From JAPOUP01 sp965201085 (GTDB taxonomy: Bacteria > Pseudomonadota > Alphaproteobacteria > Rhodobacterales > Rhodobacteraceae), in contig CBDAVS010000041.1 in assembly GCA_965201085.1 (NCBI GenBank), positions 29,532-93,531 on the forward strand: 64,000 nt of DNA, given 5' to 3'. Both the position numbers and the translations under genes were made by a program. This document shows positions 17,347 through 26,058 of this stretch, piece after piece; position 1 is the first letter of the stretch; each line of letters begins with the position of its first letter. The notes beneath the pieces were generated by a model. It worked only from the letters and a program-made list of their open reading frames with translations, made no database searches and was not told the origin of the DNA.

Positions 17347-17795
17347 AAATTGCCGTTGCCGGCGACAGCGCCGGAGAAGGTCTAGCCGGAATTCTTGCCG
17401 ACCATCTGGGCGAAACCTACGAGGTTGACGAGCTTTCCTGCAACGAAACCGGCCCCGATCCATTCTACGCGAACCTGTCAGACCGTGTCGCCTCTGCAGT
17501 TGTCGAAGGCGATTACGACCGCGCCATTCTTGTCTGCGGTACCGGTATCGGGGTCTGCCTTGCCGCCAACAAGGTGCCCGGCATCAGAGCCGCGCAATGC
17601 CATGACACCTATTCCGCGGGCAAGGCGGCATCCTCGAACAATGCGCAGATCATCACCATGGGTGCCCGAGTCATCGGGCCGGAACTGGCGAAGAAGATTG
17701 CCGAGGCTTTCCTGACTGCCTCGTTCGATCCCGAAGGGCGCTCGGCGGGCAACGTCAATGCGATCAACGAGGTTGACGCCAGATACAGGGTCTGA
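17343..17795 (+). CDS. eryI: RpiB/LacA-family isomerase, EryI-like
   Basis: 150 residues. ATG 17343 is preceded by AGGAGA and overlaps the eryH-like stop. The family active-site cysteine is Cys-65 in Cys-Gly-Thr-Gly-Ile-Gly, His-87 follows in Gln-Cys-His-Asp, and the phosphate-binding region Ser-Asn-Asn-Ala-Gln-Ile-Ile-Thr-Met-Gly-Ala-Arg is at 98-109. EryI (RpiB) converts the tetrulose phosphate to D-erythrose 4-phosphate in the last erythritol step, feeding the pentose phosphate pathway. It is the last gene of the operon; no clear terminator with a T-run is visible downstream. Confidence 0.85.
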   Translation: MKIAVAGDSAGEGLAGILADHLGETYEVDELSCNETGPDPFYANLSDRVASAVVEGDYDRAILVCGTGIGVCLAANKVPGIRAAQCHDTYSAGKAASSNNAQIITMGARVIGPELAKKIAEAFLTASFDPEGRSAGNVNAINEVDARYRV

Positions 17796-18175
17796 TTCTG
17801 CGGACAGGCTACAATCGGGCCCGGTTACCGCTCGTAAGGATCACGCTCGGATTTGGGCAGCGGAGAAAATGGCGCACGAACGGTACGGGTTAGGGCATCA
17901 TTGAGACGCTCCTCCGGAGTTTTTGGGTGGGAGCTCCCTAAGTTCATGATCGATCAGCTGGCTGTCAAAGCGACCATTCTTCCGATGGTCTCAGAGGCCA
18001 AACCTGGCATGCGTCCCCGAAGCGACGCAGCGCTCTTCTTGCCTGGATCACGGACGAGACTCATGCTGAACTTTGAAGCGGATACCGCGACGCTCCATCG
18101 ACGGGTCATCGCAGCTTTCCACCACCTGAATTCCCTGTTCCGAAGCCAGACTGCCTGCCGTAAACCGCACCTGGT
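17796..18175. other. Convergent intergenic region
   Basis: This gap separates the plus-strand polyol operon from the minus-strand glycosidase operon. An open frame at 17853-18188 runs into the opposite gene and shows no family resemblance. No convincing terminator is visible. Confidence 0.4.
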
Positions 18176-19531
18176 TCATTTCAGATAGTCCAGCCAGGGC
18201 CGCTGCTCGTCCATGATGTGGTCCACCAGATCCGGAATGCCGGTTAGACGCGTAACCACGGGGTCGACGAGCAGGGCCTGGATTGCCAGGTCCCTGCTCC
18301 CCTGTATGGCTGCCTCCGCGGTGAGGTCATGGACACCGATCTGGTTCGTCAGCAGTCCTCGTACGCCCGGTGGAAGCTCGACGGCTATGCCCTGTATGCC
18401 GGAAGACCCGACAACCGCTGGCACCTCAACCGCAATCCAGGACGGCAGGTTGGCAAGCAGCCCGGCATTCGGAATGTTGACGGCGGCCTCCTCATAGTCG
18501 CTGCCGGTCACCAGGCCCTCAATGATGGGAACCAGCCTTTCACGCAATTCATCCTTTATGGCCGGTTTGGCCAATCCGAGATAGTTTCGATAGTAGGTAT
18601 AGAAATCCAGGATTCCGCGGTGATCGGATACCTCATGCGCCCAGCTGATATACTCACCGAAATGGCTGTCTGTAGTGATGGGCAGGACATCGAAATGCTC
18701 CATTATTTCGCGGAAGAGCCATCTGTCGGACCAGTCTCGAACCTCGGTGATGTGGCCGAGATCGATCTTCATCCATCCCTCCGTCTCGACGGCGTCTCCC
18801 AGCGCGCGCGTTGCCTTCAGGATTTCCGAGTAGCCGGGTATCCGCAGAAAGTACCCCGGCGCTTTCCGCCGGACATCAGCATAGGCATCGGTGCCGCTGT
18901 CGACATATTCCACCTCCGCGAGGACCGAGAAATGATTGAGCCCTGCGGCTCGGTAGCGCAGGTTTCCGCGCGGCTGGTCGAGAATGGGAGGGAGATGTCT
19001 CTCAAGAGAGGCGATTTCATGGCACAGTCCTACGAAATCCAGCTCCGGGTATTTCCGATGCACGGCGGTGCAGATGCGACTCATCGGATTCGAGAAACTG
19101 AAAACGGTTGCTTTCGGGGCCACGTCTACAACCCTGTCGCAGATCTCCAGGATCTGAGGGATGACGCGAAGCGCGTGGAACAGGCCACCCGGGCCACCAT
19201 TCTCGCCATAGACCTGCTTGATGCCATATTGCTGTGGCACCTTCCAGTCCAGGTCCCAGAGTGAGAAGCGATCGCCGACCTCGATCAGGATGACGACAAA
19301 ATCCGCTCCCTTGAGGGCCATTCGCAGGTCACCCTCGACCGTGACCCTATGGTGCAGACCTTTTGCGTCAATATGATCCTGAGCCAGTGCGCGTGTCTTT
19401 TCAACGGCTGCTGGACTGATGTCGTTGAGGACAATGTCCGCTCCATCGAGAATCCTGCTCTGGAAAACGTCACCCAGTAGCTGGGCACCGAACTGGGCGC
19501 TGCCAGCGCCCACGAGTACCAACTTGATCAT
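18176..19531 (-). CDS. Glycoside hydrolase family 4 (NAD-dependent glycosidase)
   Basis: 451 residues from ATG 19531, which has GGAG nine bases upstream; a TTG at 19546 is less likely. The NAD-binding Val-Gly-Ala-Gly-Ser-Ala-Gln-Phe-Gly is at 7-15. Asn-Pro-Met (148-150), Cys-170 with His-171, and His-200 in Gly-Leu-Asn-His-Phe form the Mn2+ and substrate site typical of family 4. These enzymes cleave alpha- or beta-glycosides, alpha-galactosides or 6-phosphoglycosides by an oxidation-elimination mechanism. No phosphotransferase genes are nearby and an ABC importer precedes it, so an unphosphorylated alpha-glucoside or galactoside is more likely; the exact sugar is not determined. It is the last gene of the minus-strand operon. 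Confidence 0.85.
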   Translation of the reverse strand: MIKLVLVGAGSAQFGAQLLGDVFQSRILDGADIVLNDISPAAVEKTRALAQDHIDAKGLHHRVTVEGDLRMALKGADFVVILIEVGDRFSLWDLDWKVPQQYGIKQVYGENGGPGGLFHALRVIPQILEICDRVVDVAPKATVFSFSNPMSRICTAVHRKYPELDFVGLCHEIASLERHLPPILDQPRGNLRYRAAGLNHFSVLAEVEYVDSGTDAYADVRRKAPGYFLRIPGYSEILKATRALGDAVETEGWMKIDLGHITEVRDWSDRWLFREIMEHFDVLPITTDSHFGEYISWAHEVSDHRGILDFYTYYRNYLGLAKPAIKDELRERLVPIIEGLVTGSDYEEAAVNIPNAGLLANLPSWIAVEVPAVVGSSGIQGIAVELPPGVRGLLTNQIGVHDLTAEAAIQGSRDLAIQALLVDPVVTRLTGIPDLVDHIMDEQRPWLDYLK

Positions 19532-19550
19532 GTGGTCATGCTCCAAAATG

Positions 19551-19565
19551 CGCGCCCGTGGCGCG
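19551..19565 (-). promoter_or_regulatory. Small hairpin between ATPase and glycosidase genes
   Basis: A perfect 6-base GC stem (19551-19556 with 19560-19565, 3-base loop) is followed on the minus strand by CATTTTGG. It may be a weak terminator or a stability element. Confidence 0.3.
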
Positions 19566-19596
19566 TTTGCGTGAGGTGGTGGAATTCGTTCTTTGC

Positions 19597-20601
19597 CTAA
19601 CTTACCGGATGCCCTCCGGAGTCAAAGCGATGTATGTTTTCGGTTTGAGGAATCAACCCGACCCTCTCGCCCCATGGTATGGCGCGATTGGCGGGGCAGC
19701 GGACAACAAGCGGTTCCGCAGCGCCGATTTCCACGAATATGTAGTAGTCGGATCCAAGATTTTCCGAATGCACGACCTTGCCTTCCCACACCGGATCCAC
19801 CTCCGAGATGTCGATATGCTCCGAGCGAACGCCAAGCGTGGCGCAGCCATGCGGTTCGGCAAAGCGGCCGCCCAGGAAGTTCATTTTCGGCGATCCGATG
19901 AACCCTGCCACGAAGACCGAATTGGGTGACCCATACAGTTCGGACGGTGTCCCGACCTGTTCGACGCAGCCATCCCGCAGGACGCAGATACGGTCGGCCA
20001 GCGTCATGGCCTCAACCTGGTCGTGGGTAACGTAGATCATTGTGACATTGTGCATGTCGCGGTGGAGTTTTGCGATCTCAAGCCTGGTCGCGACCCGGAG
20101 TGCCGCATCCAGATTCGACAGTGGCTCATCGAACAGGAATACGCGCGGGTCGCGGACGATCGCGCGTCCGATGGCGACGCGCTGTCTCTGGCCCCCGGAG
20201 AGCTGCTTTGGCAACCGGTCCAGAAGACGGTCGATCTGAAGCAGTTTCGCAGCCCCCTCGACACGCTGCCTGATCTCGCTGGAACCTGCCTTCGAAAGCT
20301 TCATCCCGAAGGCCATGTTATCGTAGACATTCATATGCGGATAGAGCGCGTAGGACTGAAAAACCATCGCGACCCCTCGCTTCGAGGGTATGACGTTGTT
20401 CATGATAGCACCGTCAAAGGTCAGTTCACCTGCGGTAATCGTCTCCAGCCCTGAAATCAGACGCAGCAATGTTGATTTGCCGCAGCCGGAAGGTCCCACG
20501 AAGACCATGAACTCACCACGCCGGACTGTCAGGTCCACACTCTTGATGACTTCGAGTGACCCGAATTTCTTGGTGACGCCCTTTAGAACGATCTTGGCCA
20601 T
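19597..20601 (-). CDS. Disaccharide ABC transporter ATPase (MalK/ThuK type)
   Basis: 334 residues. Unlike the polyol ATPases, every catalytic element is canonical: Walker A Gly-Pro-Ser-Gly-Cys-Gly-Lys-Ser-Thr (36-44), Q-loop in Phe-Gln-Ser-Tyr-Ala-Leu-Tyr-Pro, signature Leu-Ser-Gly-Gly-Gln (134-138), Walker B ending Phe-Asp-Glu-Pro (157-160), and His-193 in Val-Thr-His-Asp-Gln. The C-terminal third is the OB-fold regulatory domain. It acts as a homodimer powering the two permeases encoded just upstream. It belongs to the operon binding protein, permease, permease, ATPase, glycosidase. Confidence 0.9.
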   Translation of the reverse strand: MAKIVLKGVTKKFGSLEVIKSVDLTVRRGEFMVFVGPSGCGKSTLLRLISGLETITAGELTFDGAIMNNVIPSKRGVAMVFQSYALYPHMNVYDNMAFGMKLSKAGSSEIRQRVEGAAKLLQIDRLLDRLPKQLSGGQRQRVAIGRAIVRDPRVFLFDEPLSNLDAALRVATRLEIAKLHRDMHNVTMIYVTHDQVEAMTLADRICVLRDGCVEQVGTPSELYGSPNSVFVAGFIGSPKMNFLGGRFAEPHGCATLGVRSEHIDISEVDPVWEGKVVHSENLGSDYYIFVEIGAAEPLVVRCPANRAIPWGERVGLIPQTENIHRFDSGGHPVS

Positions 20602-20619
20602 TAAGTCATCTCCTGCGTG

Positions 20620-21459
20620 TCAGCCCTTGACTCCGCCCGCTGTGAGGCCTGCCACAATCTTGCGCTGGAACACGAGCACCAATACGACCAGAGGCACGGT
20701 GACGATAACCGATGCCGCCATGATCGGGCCCCATGGGATTTCCTGTTCCGAAGCCCCGGACAGCAGGGCGATGGCAACCGGCACCGTGCGCTGTGTCTCC
20801 GATATCGTGAAGGTCAGGGCGAAGAGAAATTCGTTCCACGCGCCGATGAATGCAAGAAGTCCTGTCGTCACCAGCGCTGGCCAGAGAAGTGGCATGAAGA
20901 CCTTGGTGATGATAGCCCAGGGCGTGGCACCGTCAATGATCGCCGCTTCCTCGATCTCGACTGGAAGGTCTCGCATGAATGTCGTCAGAACCCAGACCGT
21001 GAAAGGCAGCGTGAAGATGGTATAGCTGAGGACCATAGCCCAGGGCGTATTGTAGATGCCAAGAAACCTTACAAGCTCGAAGAGCCCGGCAAGCACCGCG
21101 ATCTGCGGGAACATCGAGACCCCGAGTATGGTGATCAGCAGCAGAGCCCGGCCGCGGAAGCGGACCCGGCTGAGCGCGTAGGAAGCCGTAACCGCAAGGA
21201 AAAGAGCCAACAGGACAGTCGTTCCCGCAATGAAAACGGAGTTAACCACACTTCGGACGAAGTTTCGGCCCGTCATGACCGTCCTGTAGTTCTCGAAGGA
21301 GAAATCCACTGGAAGGTAGTTGATCCTGAAGATTGCCGTGCCGGACTTCAGTGAGGTCAGGACCGCATAATAGAACGGGAAGATCGATACCACAACAATG
21401 AGGACAACCAGCGTGTAGAACGCGATCAGCCTGATCCAGTCCGGCCCGGTTCGGTTCAA
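20620..21459 (-). CDS. Disaccharide ABC transporter permease (MalG/ThuG type)
   Basis: 279 residues with several membrane segments. The EAA coupling loop Ile-Glu-Glu-Ala-Ala-Ile-Ile-Asp-Gly-Ala is near residue 175. Its start overlaps the preceding permease stop by 4 bases. Together with the partner permease it forms the membrane channel for the sugar captured by the binding protein. Confidence 0.9.
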   Translation of the reverse strand: MNRTGPDWIRLIAFYTLVVLIVVVSIFPFYYAVLTSLKSGTAIFRINYLPVDFSFENYRTVMTGRNFVRSVVNSVFIAGTTVLLALFLAVTASYALSRVRFRGRALLLITILGVSMFPQIAVLAGLFELVRFLGIYNTPWAMVLSYTIFTLPFTVWVLTTFMRDLPVEIEEAAIIDGATPWAIITKVFMPLLWPALVTTGLLAFIGAWNEFLFALTFTISETQRTVPVAIALLSGASEQEIPWGPIMAASVIVTVPLVVLVLVFQRKIVAGLTAGGVKG

Positions 21460-22424
21460 CGGTTGCCCTCCCCGCTCAGATCAACTCTTCCCAGCCAGAT
21501 ATAGAGCGATACGAAGACGGCGATGATCGCGAACAGCAGCGTCGACTGCGCGGAACCATAGGCGAACTTATCGAAGTCGATCAGATTTTCCCGGCTGATG
21601 ACTGACATGGTCTTGGTCGCTTTGGAGTTGGGAGTGAGAACGTAGATGAGATCAAAGATCCTGAGGGCATCCAGGGCCCTGAATATCACGGCTACCATCA
21701 GTGCCGGCCGCACGAGAGGCAGGGTGATCTTCCAGAACACCCTGAGGGGATGGACACCGTCGATACGCACTGCCTCATAGATGTCACGGGGGATCATCTG
21801 CAGTCCGGCAAGGCACAATAGAGCCATGAAGGGTGTTGTCTTCCAGATGTCGACGATCAGGACCGCTGTCATGGCGGTATCTATCGAGGCTGTCCAGGCA
21901 ATTCCACGTTCAATTACGCCAAGTCTTATGAGTATGTCATTGATGATGCCGAACTGGTCGTTAAGCATCCAGGCCCACATCTTCGCCGAAACGATGGTAG
22001 GGATGGCCCAGGGGATGAGAATCGCGGCGCGCACCCATCCACGGCCCCTGAACTCCGCATTAAGGACCAGGGCGATTGCCAGCCCGAACACGGTTTCGAA
22101 GAACACCGATATCACCGAGAACCTGACCGTGTTCCAGACAGCGTTCCACCAGGCTGGATCGACGAGGGTTCCGCGCCATATGACCCGGCCCGAACTGAGT
22201 TCGCGCCGCTGCAGGTAATTGTCGAAACCAATCCACTCACCACCATACAGATTGGTGAGGGACGTGTTCGTGAACGAGAAGTAGATCGTTCGGAGCAATG
22301 GCCAGGCGGCGACGCAGAACAGGGCAATGATCATCGGTGCCAGAAAATACATCGCGGCACGACGCCGCTGGGCCTCGAGACTCAGCCCACTGCCAGAGAA
22401 TGTCCGCAAGGATCCAGCTGCCAT
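21456..22424 (-). CDS. Disaccharide ABC transporter permease (MalF/ThuF type)
   Basis: 322 residues. An N-terminal cytoplasmic segment of about 20 residues is followed by several hydrophobic membrane spans and the coupling loop Tyr-Glu-Ala-Val-Arg-Ile-Asp-Gly-Val. Length and arrangement fit the larger permease of trehalose/maltose-type importers. A hairpin separates it from the binding-protein gene. Confidence 0.9.
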   Translation of the reverse strand: MAAGSLRTFSGSGLSLEAQRRRAAMYFLAPMIIALFCVAAWPLLRTIYFSFTNTSLTNLYGGEWIGFDNYLQRRELSSGRVIWRGTLVDPAWWNAVWNTVRFSVISVFFETVFGLAIALVLNAEFRGRGWVRAAILIPWAIPTIVSAKMWAWMLNDQFGIINDILIRLGVIERGIAWTASIDTAMTAVLIVDIWKTTPFMALLCLAGLQMIPRDIYEAVRIDGVHPLRVFWKITLPLVRPALMVAVIFRALDALRIFDLIYVLTPNSKATKTMSVISRENLIDFDKFAYGSAQSTLLFAIIAVFVSLYIWLGRVDLSGEGNR

Positions 22425-22462
22425 TTCCTGCCCCGCCTGGCTGTCGCGTTAACCAAGTGTGC

Positions 22463-22494
22463 GGCGACCCGGCCGTTGTCCGCGCCGGGCCGCC
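22463..22494 (-). promoter_or_regulatory. Intercistronic hairpin after second binding-protein gene
   Basis: Arms 22463-22473 and 22484-22494 pair over 11 bases with one G-T wobble and a 10-base loop. It lies between the binding-protein stop and the next permease start, the same position as the hairpin in the polyol operon, and likely raises binding-protein yield relative to the permease. Confidence 0.55.
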
Positions 22495-22515
22495 TTGTTG
22501 CCAAAGGGCGGGCGA

Positions 22516-23796
22516 TTACCAACCAGACCCCTTCAGTTCCTCAAGTTCGAATTCGAGCAGTTCGAGATTTTCCGCGGCGGTTCCGTCCCCGGAAAGGGTG
22601 TTGTGGACCGCTGACCAGAACTTTGCGGATACCTCGTTGTACTTGACCTTCGTTGGCGCGGACGGTCTTGGGACGGCCTGCAGGAACACATTCTTCCAAC
22701 GCGGAATGATCGGCTGTTCAGCCGCAATGTCCGTATCATCATAGAGCGAGATGAGGGTTGGAAGGTTTGATGCGATCAGCGTTCGCGTCTTCTGAGCCTC
22801 TGGACTTGCAAGATACTTGGCCAGTGAGATCGCGGCTTCCTGATTCTCCGAATATTTGGAGACGGCGACATTCCAGCCTCCAAGAGTTGCCGCTGAGGTG
22901 TCATGCCCTCCTCCAGTCGGAAGGGTTGTCACATCAAACAGGCCCTTCACCGAAGAGTCATCGCTGTTGCCGAGCGAATAGGCGTACGGCCAGTTGCGCA
23001 TGAAGACGGCGTTTCCTGTCTGCCAGACGCCACGGGCCTCCTCTTCCTGATAGGCGAGAACGCCCGGAGGCGAAATTGTGCCGGGCCAGGTCGCCGCCAG
23101 TTCCAGCGCGGCAATCGCTTTCTCGTTATTGACCGAGATTGTTCCATCCGGCTCAATGATCTGACCTCCACCGAACGACTTGATCCACTCCAGCGCATCG
23201 CAGGTCAGACCTTCGTAGGCATTGCCCTGCCACACAAACCCCCAAATGTCATCGTTGCCGATGCTACGCTCGGCATCCTGGACGGTACGCGCGACTTCGG
23301 TCAGCTGTTCCCAGGTCTTGGGAACCGGCTGCCCATGCTTCTCCAGCAGATCCTTACGGTAGTACAATGCTGGCGCATCGGTGAAGATCGGCAGGGCCAC
23401 CAGCTTGTCACCGACGGTCTGGGATTCGATGATCGACGGAAAATGAAGCGGGATCAGATCCTTTGCATGTTCCGTCAGGTCGATGAACTGGTCCGCCAGC
23501 TGCGGAGCCCAGATGACATCGGTCTGGTAGATATCAACGTCAGAATTACCGGCCGCAAGCCATAGCCGGTACTGGCCAAACTGGTCAGTGGTTGAAGCGG
23601 GCATGGGAACCAGGGAAACGGTATGTCCGGTCTCCTTTTCCCAAGGCTCGACAAGCGTCCTGAAGACCTCGACCGCATTGCCTACCGCTCCCGAGACATA
23701 TTTCAGATCCGCTGAAGCGGCCATGCCCCCACTCGCGGCAAGAATCGCGGTTGCCGCGACATACCGAAGCGCCGCATTTGCCTTGGTATCTGTCAT
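22516..23796 (-). CDS. Disaccharide-binding protein, ThuE-like
   Basis: 426 residues. The ATG at 23796 follows AAGGAGAA and opens a Sec signal peptide that ends around Met-Ala-Ala-Ser-Ala. The mature protein strongly recalls the trehalose/maltose-binding ThuE group: Gly-Asn-Ser-Asp-Val-Asp-Ile-Tyr-Gln-Thr-Asp-Val-Ile-Trp, Phe-Val-Trp-Gln-Gly-Asn-Ala-Tyr-Glu-Gly-Leu-Thr-Cys, and Phe-Met-Arg-Asn-Trp-Pro-Tyr-Ala are blocks of that subgroup. It captures an alpha-glucoside-type disaccharide in the periplasm for the downstream permeases. The downstream family 4 glycosidase would split it in the cytoplasm. Confidence 0.85.
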   Translation of the reverse strand: MTDTKANAALRYVAATAILAASGGMAASADLKYVSGAVGNAVEVFRTLVEPWEKETGHTVSLVPMPASTTDQFGQYRLWLAAGNSDVDIYQTDVIWAPQLADQFIDLTEHAKDLIPLHFPSIIESQTVGDKLVALPIFTDAPALYYRKDLLEKHGQPVPKTWEQLTEVARTVQDAERSIGNDDIWGFVWQGNAYEGLTCDALEWIKSFGGGQIIEPDGTISVNNEKAIAALELAATWPGTISPPGVLAYQEEEARGVWQTGNAVFMRNWPYAYSLGNSDDSSVKGLFDVTTLPTGGGHDTSAATLGGWNVAVSKYSENQEAAISLAKYLASPEAQKTRTLIASNLPTLISLYDDTDIAAEQPIIPRWKNVFLQAVPRPSAPTKVKYNEVSAKFWSAVHNTLSGDGTAAENLELLEFELEELKGSGW

Positions 23797-24023
23797 GATA
23801 TGTTCTCCTTGTGGAATTTTCTGTGATATCTCTTCCGCCCACTCCAACGCAGCGGTCCGACGGGCCGAGTGCCCGCGTTCCGAAGGATCTCGCCAAATGG
23901 AAGGAAGAGATTCCAAGTTGCCCGGATCCACTATCAGTGCCCCATCCCCTTTTCAAGTTTGATGTTTGCGCAACCAGAATCCTGTCACTACCACACACTT
24001 AACCGGACCATATCCCGGCCACG

Positions 24024-24605
24024 TTACCCGTATTCCGGTTTCCGTTCCGTCCGGGCACGCATTGCCCTTGCTTGGGTCTCCGCCACGTTGAGGATGCGCA
24101 GTCCCTGCCGGAGCTTCCGCGTACCCGGCCGGCATGACGCCGGAACGGACCCGAGACCGCCGTGTCGACCGTGGGCGCTGCATTTGATCCAGCAGCGCGG
24201 CTGCCCTCCCGGAGCCTGCCGCCAGCCCTCCGGACGACGTCTCTCCATCATGGATTCCCGGTCATGGCGGTCCGCCTCGGCCAGCGGCTCCGGCCGGACG
24301 CCTCCGAGCGCGTCCGGCGGGCATTCGACGCAGGGGCCGCCCGGGTCGACCGCCGCCGCCCGCCAGCTGGAGGACGCGAAGCGCGGCGCCGCCTCCGGCA
24401 GCGCAGGGCCGAGCCTCTCCGCCAGCCGTGGAAGGACGGCCGTCCCGGTGACGGTCGCGGGCCTTCCGTCATGGGTGAGCCAGCCCTTGCGCTCGCTCGG
24501 CCCGCGGGCGAGACCCGAACGCGTGACGCCGCCATGGCGGCATTCCTCCCCGAGCCGCTCGACCGTGTCCGGGGATATCTGTCCGAGACCGATGTGCATG
24601 GTCAC
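24024..24605 (-). pseudogene. DruA-type (DUF4338) transposase N-terminal fragment
   Basis: The minus strand reads Ile-Ser-Pro-Asp-Thr-Val-Glu-Arg-Leu, then Thr-Arg-Ser-Gly-Leu-Ala-Arg, Glu-Arg-Lys-Gly-Trp, and Leu-Pro-Arg-Leu-Ala-Glu-Arg-Leu-Gly. This order matches the N-terminal helix-turn-helix of the DUF4338 family (DruA, also found fused to IS4/Tn5-like transposases). Further on, Arg-Pro-Glu-Gly-Trp-Arg-Gln-Ala-Pro-Gly-Gly-Gln and Gly-Gly-Leu-Gly resemble the start of the DUF4338 core. The catalytic transposase half is absent here; a Tn5-like C-terminal piece lies at 35.1-35.5 kb. The assignment is by remembered motif, so moderate. Confidence 0.5.
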
Positions 24606-24609
24606 CGAT

Positions 24610-25058
24610 TCGCATGGATCGAACCACTAGTCAGGTATTCTACAGTGACAGGCTACAGCCGCACCGCCGCCGGCTCCTACATCCTGCATGTCCGCTTCAC
24701 GGAGGAACTCTCGCCCGGCAGCGCGCGGGCGACCGCCGCCTCCCTGACGGCGGGGGAAACGGACCGCTTCCGGATCTCCGTGCAGGCCGCCGGCAGGCTG
24801 GAGGTCTACACCACCGGGCAGGTGAACGCCGGATTCGGTCTGCGGAACTCCGGTGGAACGGCGTTGGATAAAATCTTCGAGGGCGAAGTGGAGGGGATCC
24901 TACGGATGCGCTGGGACGTCGCCCCGGGCGATTACTACGTCCGGGTGGCGGGCGACACCAACACCGATACCGGCCCCTACACGCTGCACCTGCGGGTCGG
25001 CGAGGTCCCGCAAAGGTCGATGAGTCCCTCCCTTGCTGGGGCCAGGCGCGCAGCATGA
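24610..25058 (+). pseudogene. Fragment with pre-peptidase C-terminal (PPC)-like repeats
   Basis: The plus-strand frame contains the end of one repeat (Gly-Ser-Tyr-Ile-Leu-His-Val) and a full second one. The second runs from Leu-Thr-Ala-Gly-Glu-Thr-Asp-Arg-Phe through Gly-Asp-Tyr-Tyr-Val-Arg-Val-Ala-Gly to Gly-Pro-Tyr-Thr-Leu-His-Leu. This is the pattern of the PPC beta-sandwich found in large secreted or autotransporter proteins. No start codon or signal peptide belongs to it, so it is a fragment of a bigger gene. Confidence 0.5.
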
Positions 25059-25129
25059 TGGAAGACGCCTCCAACGCGATCGGGCAGCGCAGGTCCGGTG
25101 GCGGCGGGACCGTTTGCACGCCGGGATCG

Positions 25130-25240
25130 ACCTGAGCGGCTTCGGGGGGCCGGCCTCGGCCTCTCCTTCGAGACCCGGCGGATCGGCTCCGCGGAAGCGG
25201 ACGCCCGCGCCGTCACGCTCAGGCTGTCCGCCGGCTTCTG
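25130..25240 (+). pseudogene. Possible autotransporter barrel C terminus
   Basis: A short frame ends Ala-Val-Thr-Leu-Arg-Leu-Ser-Ala-Gly-Phe-stop, with the alternating hydrophobic pattern and terminal phenylalanine of outer-membrane beta barrels. It fits as the end of the protein whose PPC-like part lies just upstream in another frame. Confidence 0.4.
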
Positions 25241-25289
25241 AGCGCGGCGGACCCCGGGCACAGGAGCGCAGGCGAACAGCCGCCGCCCC

Positions 25290-25835
25290 ACCGGATGGAC
25301 CTGACCGGACGGCGGCTCCTGAAGGGTGGGCCAATCCCCCGTTCGGAGAAGGTTCACTCGATCTTCAAGCCACGCCCACGCTGGATACCGAAGGCAAATG
25401 CCGGGGTTCCAGTCCGTGTGCCGGGGACCGGCGCTGCCGCTTTCATGCCGCGCCATGAGGTGATGCGGGAGGGGCATGACGCCCGCGTTGACCGTTCCAA
25501 TGGCTGGGGTGGCGCGGGGCTGGCTGTCCGAACTCTCCGCAGTCAGCTTCGGCTGGGGATTCCACAGCCCGGATAGCCCGGCGGCGCACCGAAGTCGTTC
25601 CGTAGCTGAACGCGCTGCCGGAAGAGGGACGGCTGCCGCTGGAGGACGCCGCTAGGGAGGTGAAGCCGTACCTGCGGACCGCGAGGCGGCGGGGCCTGGA
25701 CAGGGCGGGCAGTCACGGAAAGGAGGGCTTCACCCGTGCCTTGGTGCCGGCCGTCCTGCGGGGAGCCCGCCGTTCGGGGCTGCTCCGGCAGCGGGAGCGT
25801 AGGCGGACGGAGCCCGCGGACACCGTCTGGCTTAG
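25290..25835 (+). pseudogene. ISNCY-type transposase, C-terminal half, frameshifted
   Basis: Joined frames give Pro-Ile-Pro-Arg-Ser-Glu-Lys-Val-His-Ser-Ile-Phe-Lys-Pro, then Pro-Arg-His-Glu-Val-Met-Arg-Glu-Gly, a Trp-Gly-Phe-His-Ser-Pro block, and Arg-Arg-Gly-Leu-Asp-Arg-Ala-Gly-Ser-His-Gly-Lys-Glu-Gly-Phe-Thr-Arg. These are successive conserved blocks of the second half of the ISNCY-type transposase whose first half lies on the other strand at 35.5-36.3 kb. Several frame breaks make it inactive. Confidence 0.65.
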
Positions 25836-26035
25836 CGCGGGCGGATGTCCGGTGCCCGGGGGCCTTGGGAGCCAGTGGCCCGGATCGGCGTGCGTACGGG
25901 TCGGTTCACCGCTGCAGATTGCCATTATGTTCGTTTTTGGACCGTCCTGACGCGGCCCTCGGTTATGCCGCGCTTGGCTTCTCCGCAGCCGAAAATGGCG
26001 GAAAGTGGCCCGAATCATGTGCGGACCTAACCGAA

Positions 26036-26058
26036 AGCGGGGTTTTCTGGCAGACACT
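26036..26058 (+). repeat. Terminal inverted repeat of the ISNCY-type element
   Basis: TTTTCTGGCAGACACT near 26042-26057 matches TTTTCTGGCGGACACT near 36341-36356 at 15 of 16 bases. It lies about 210 bases beyond the transposase 3' end, in the orientation expected of the element's right end. Confidence 0.55.

Noticed and set aside
17853..18188. 111-residue open frame after eryI
   Set aside because: No family resemblance, runs into the opposite gene, and no good ribosome binding site.
18329..19264. 311-residue plus-strand open frame inside the glycosidase region
   Set aside because: It is the antisense shadow of the family 4 glycosidase.
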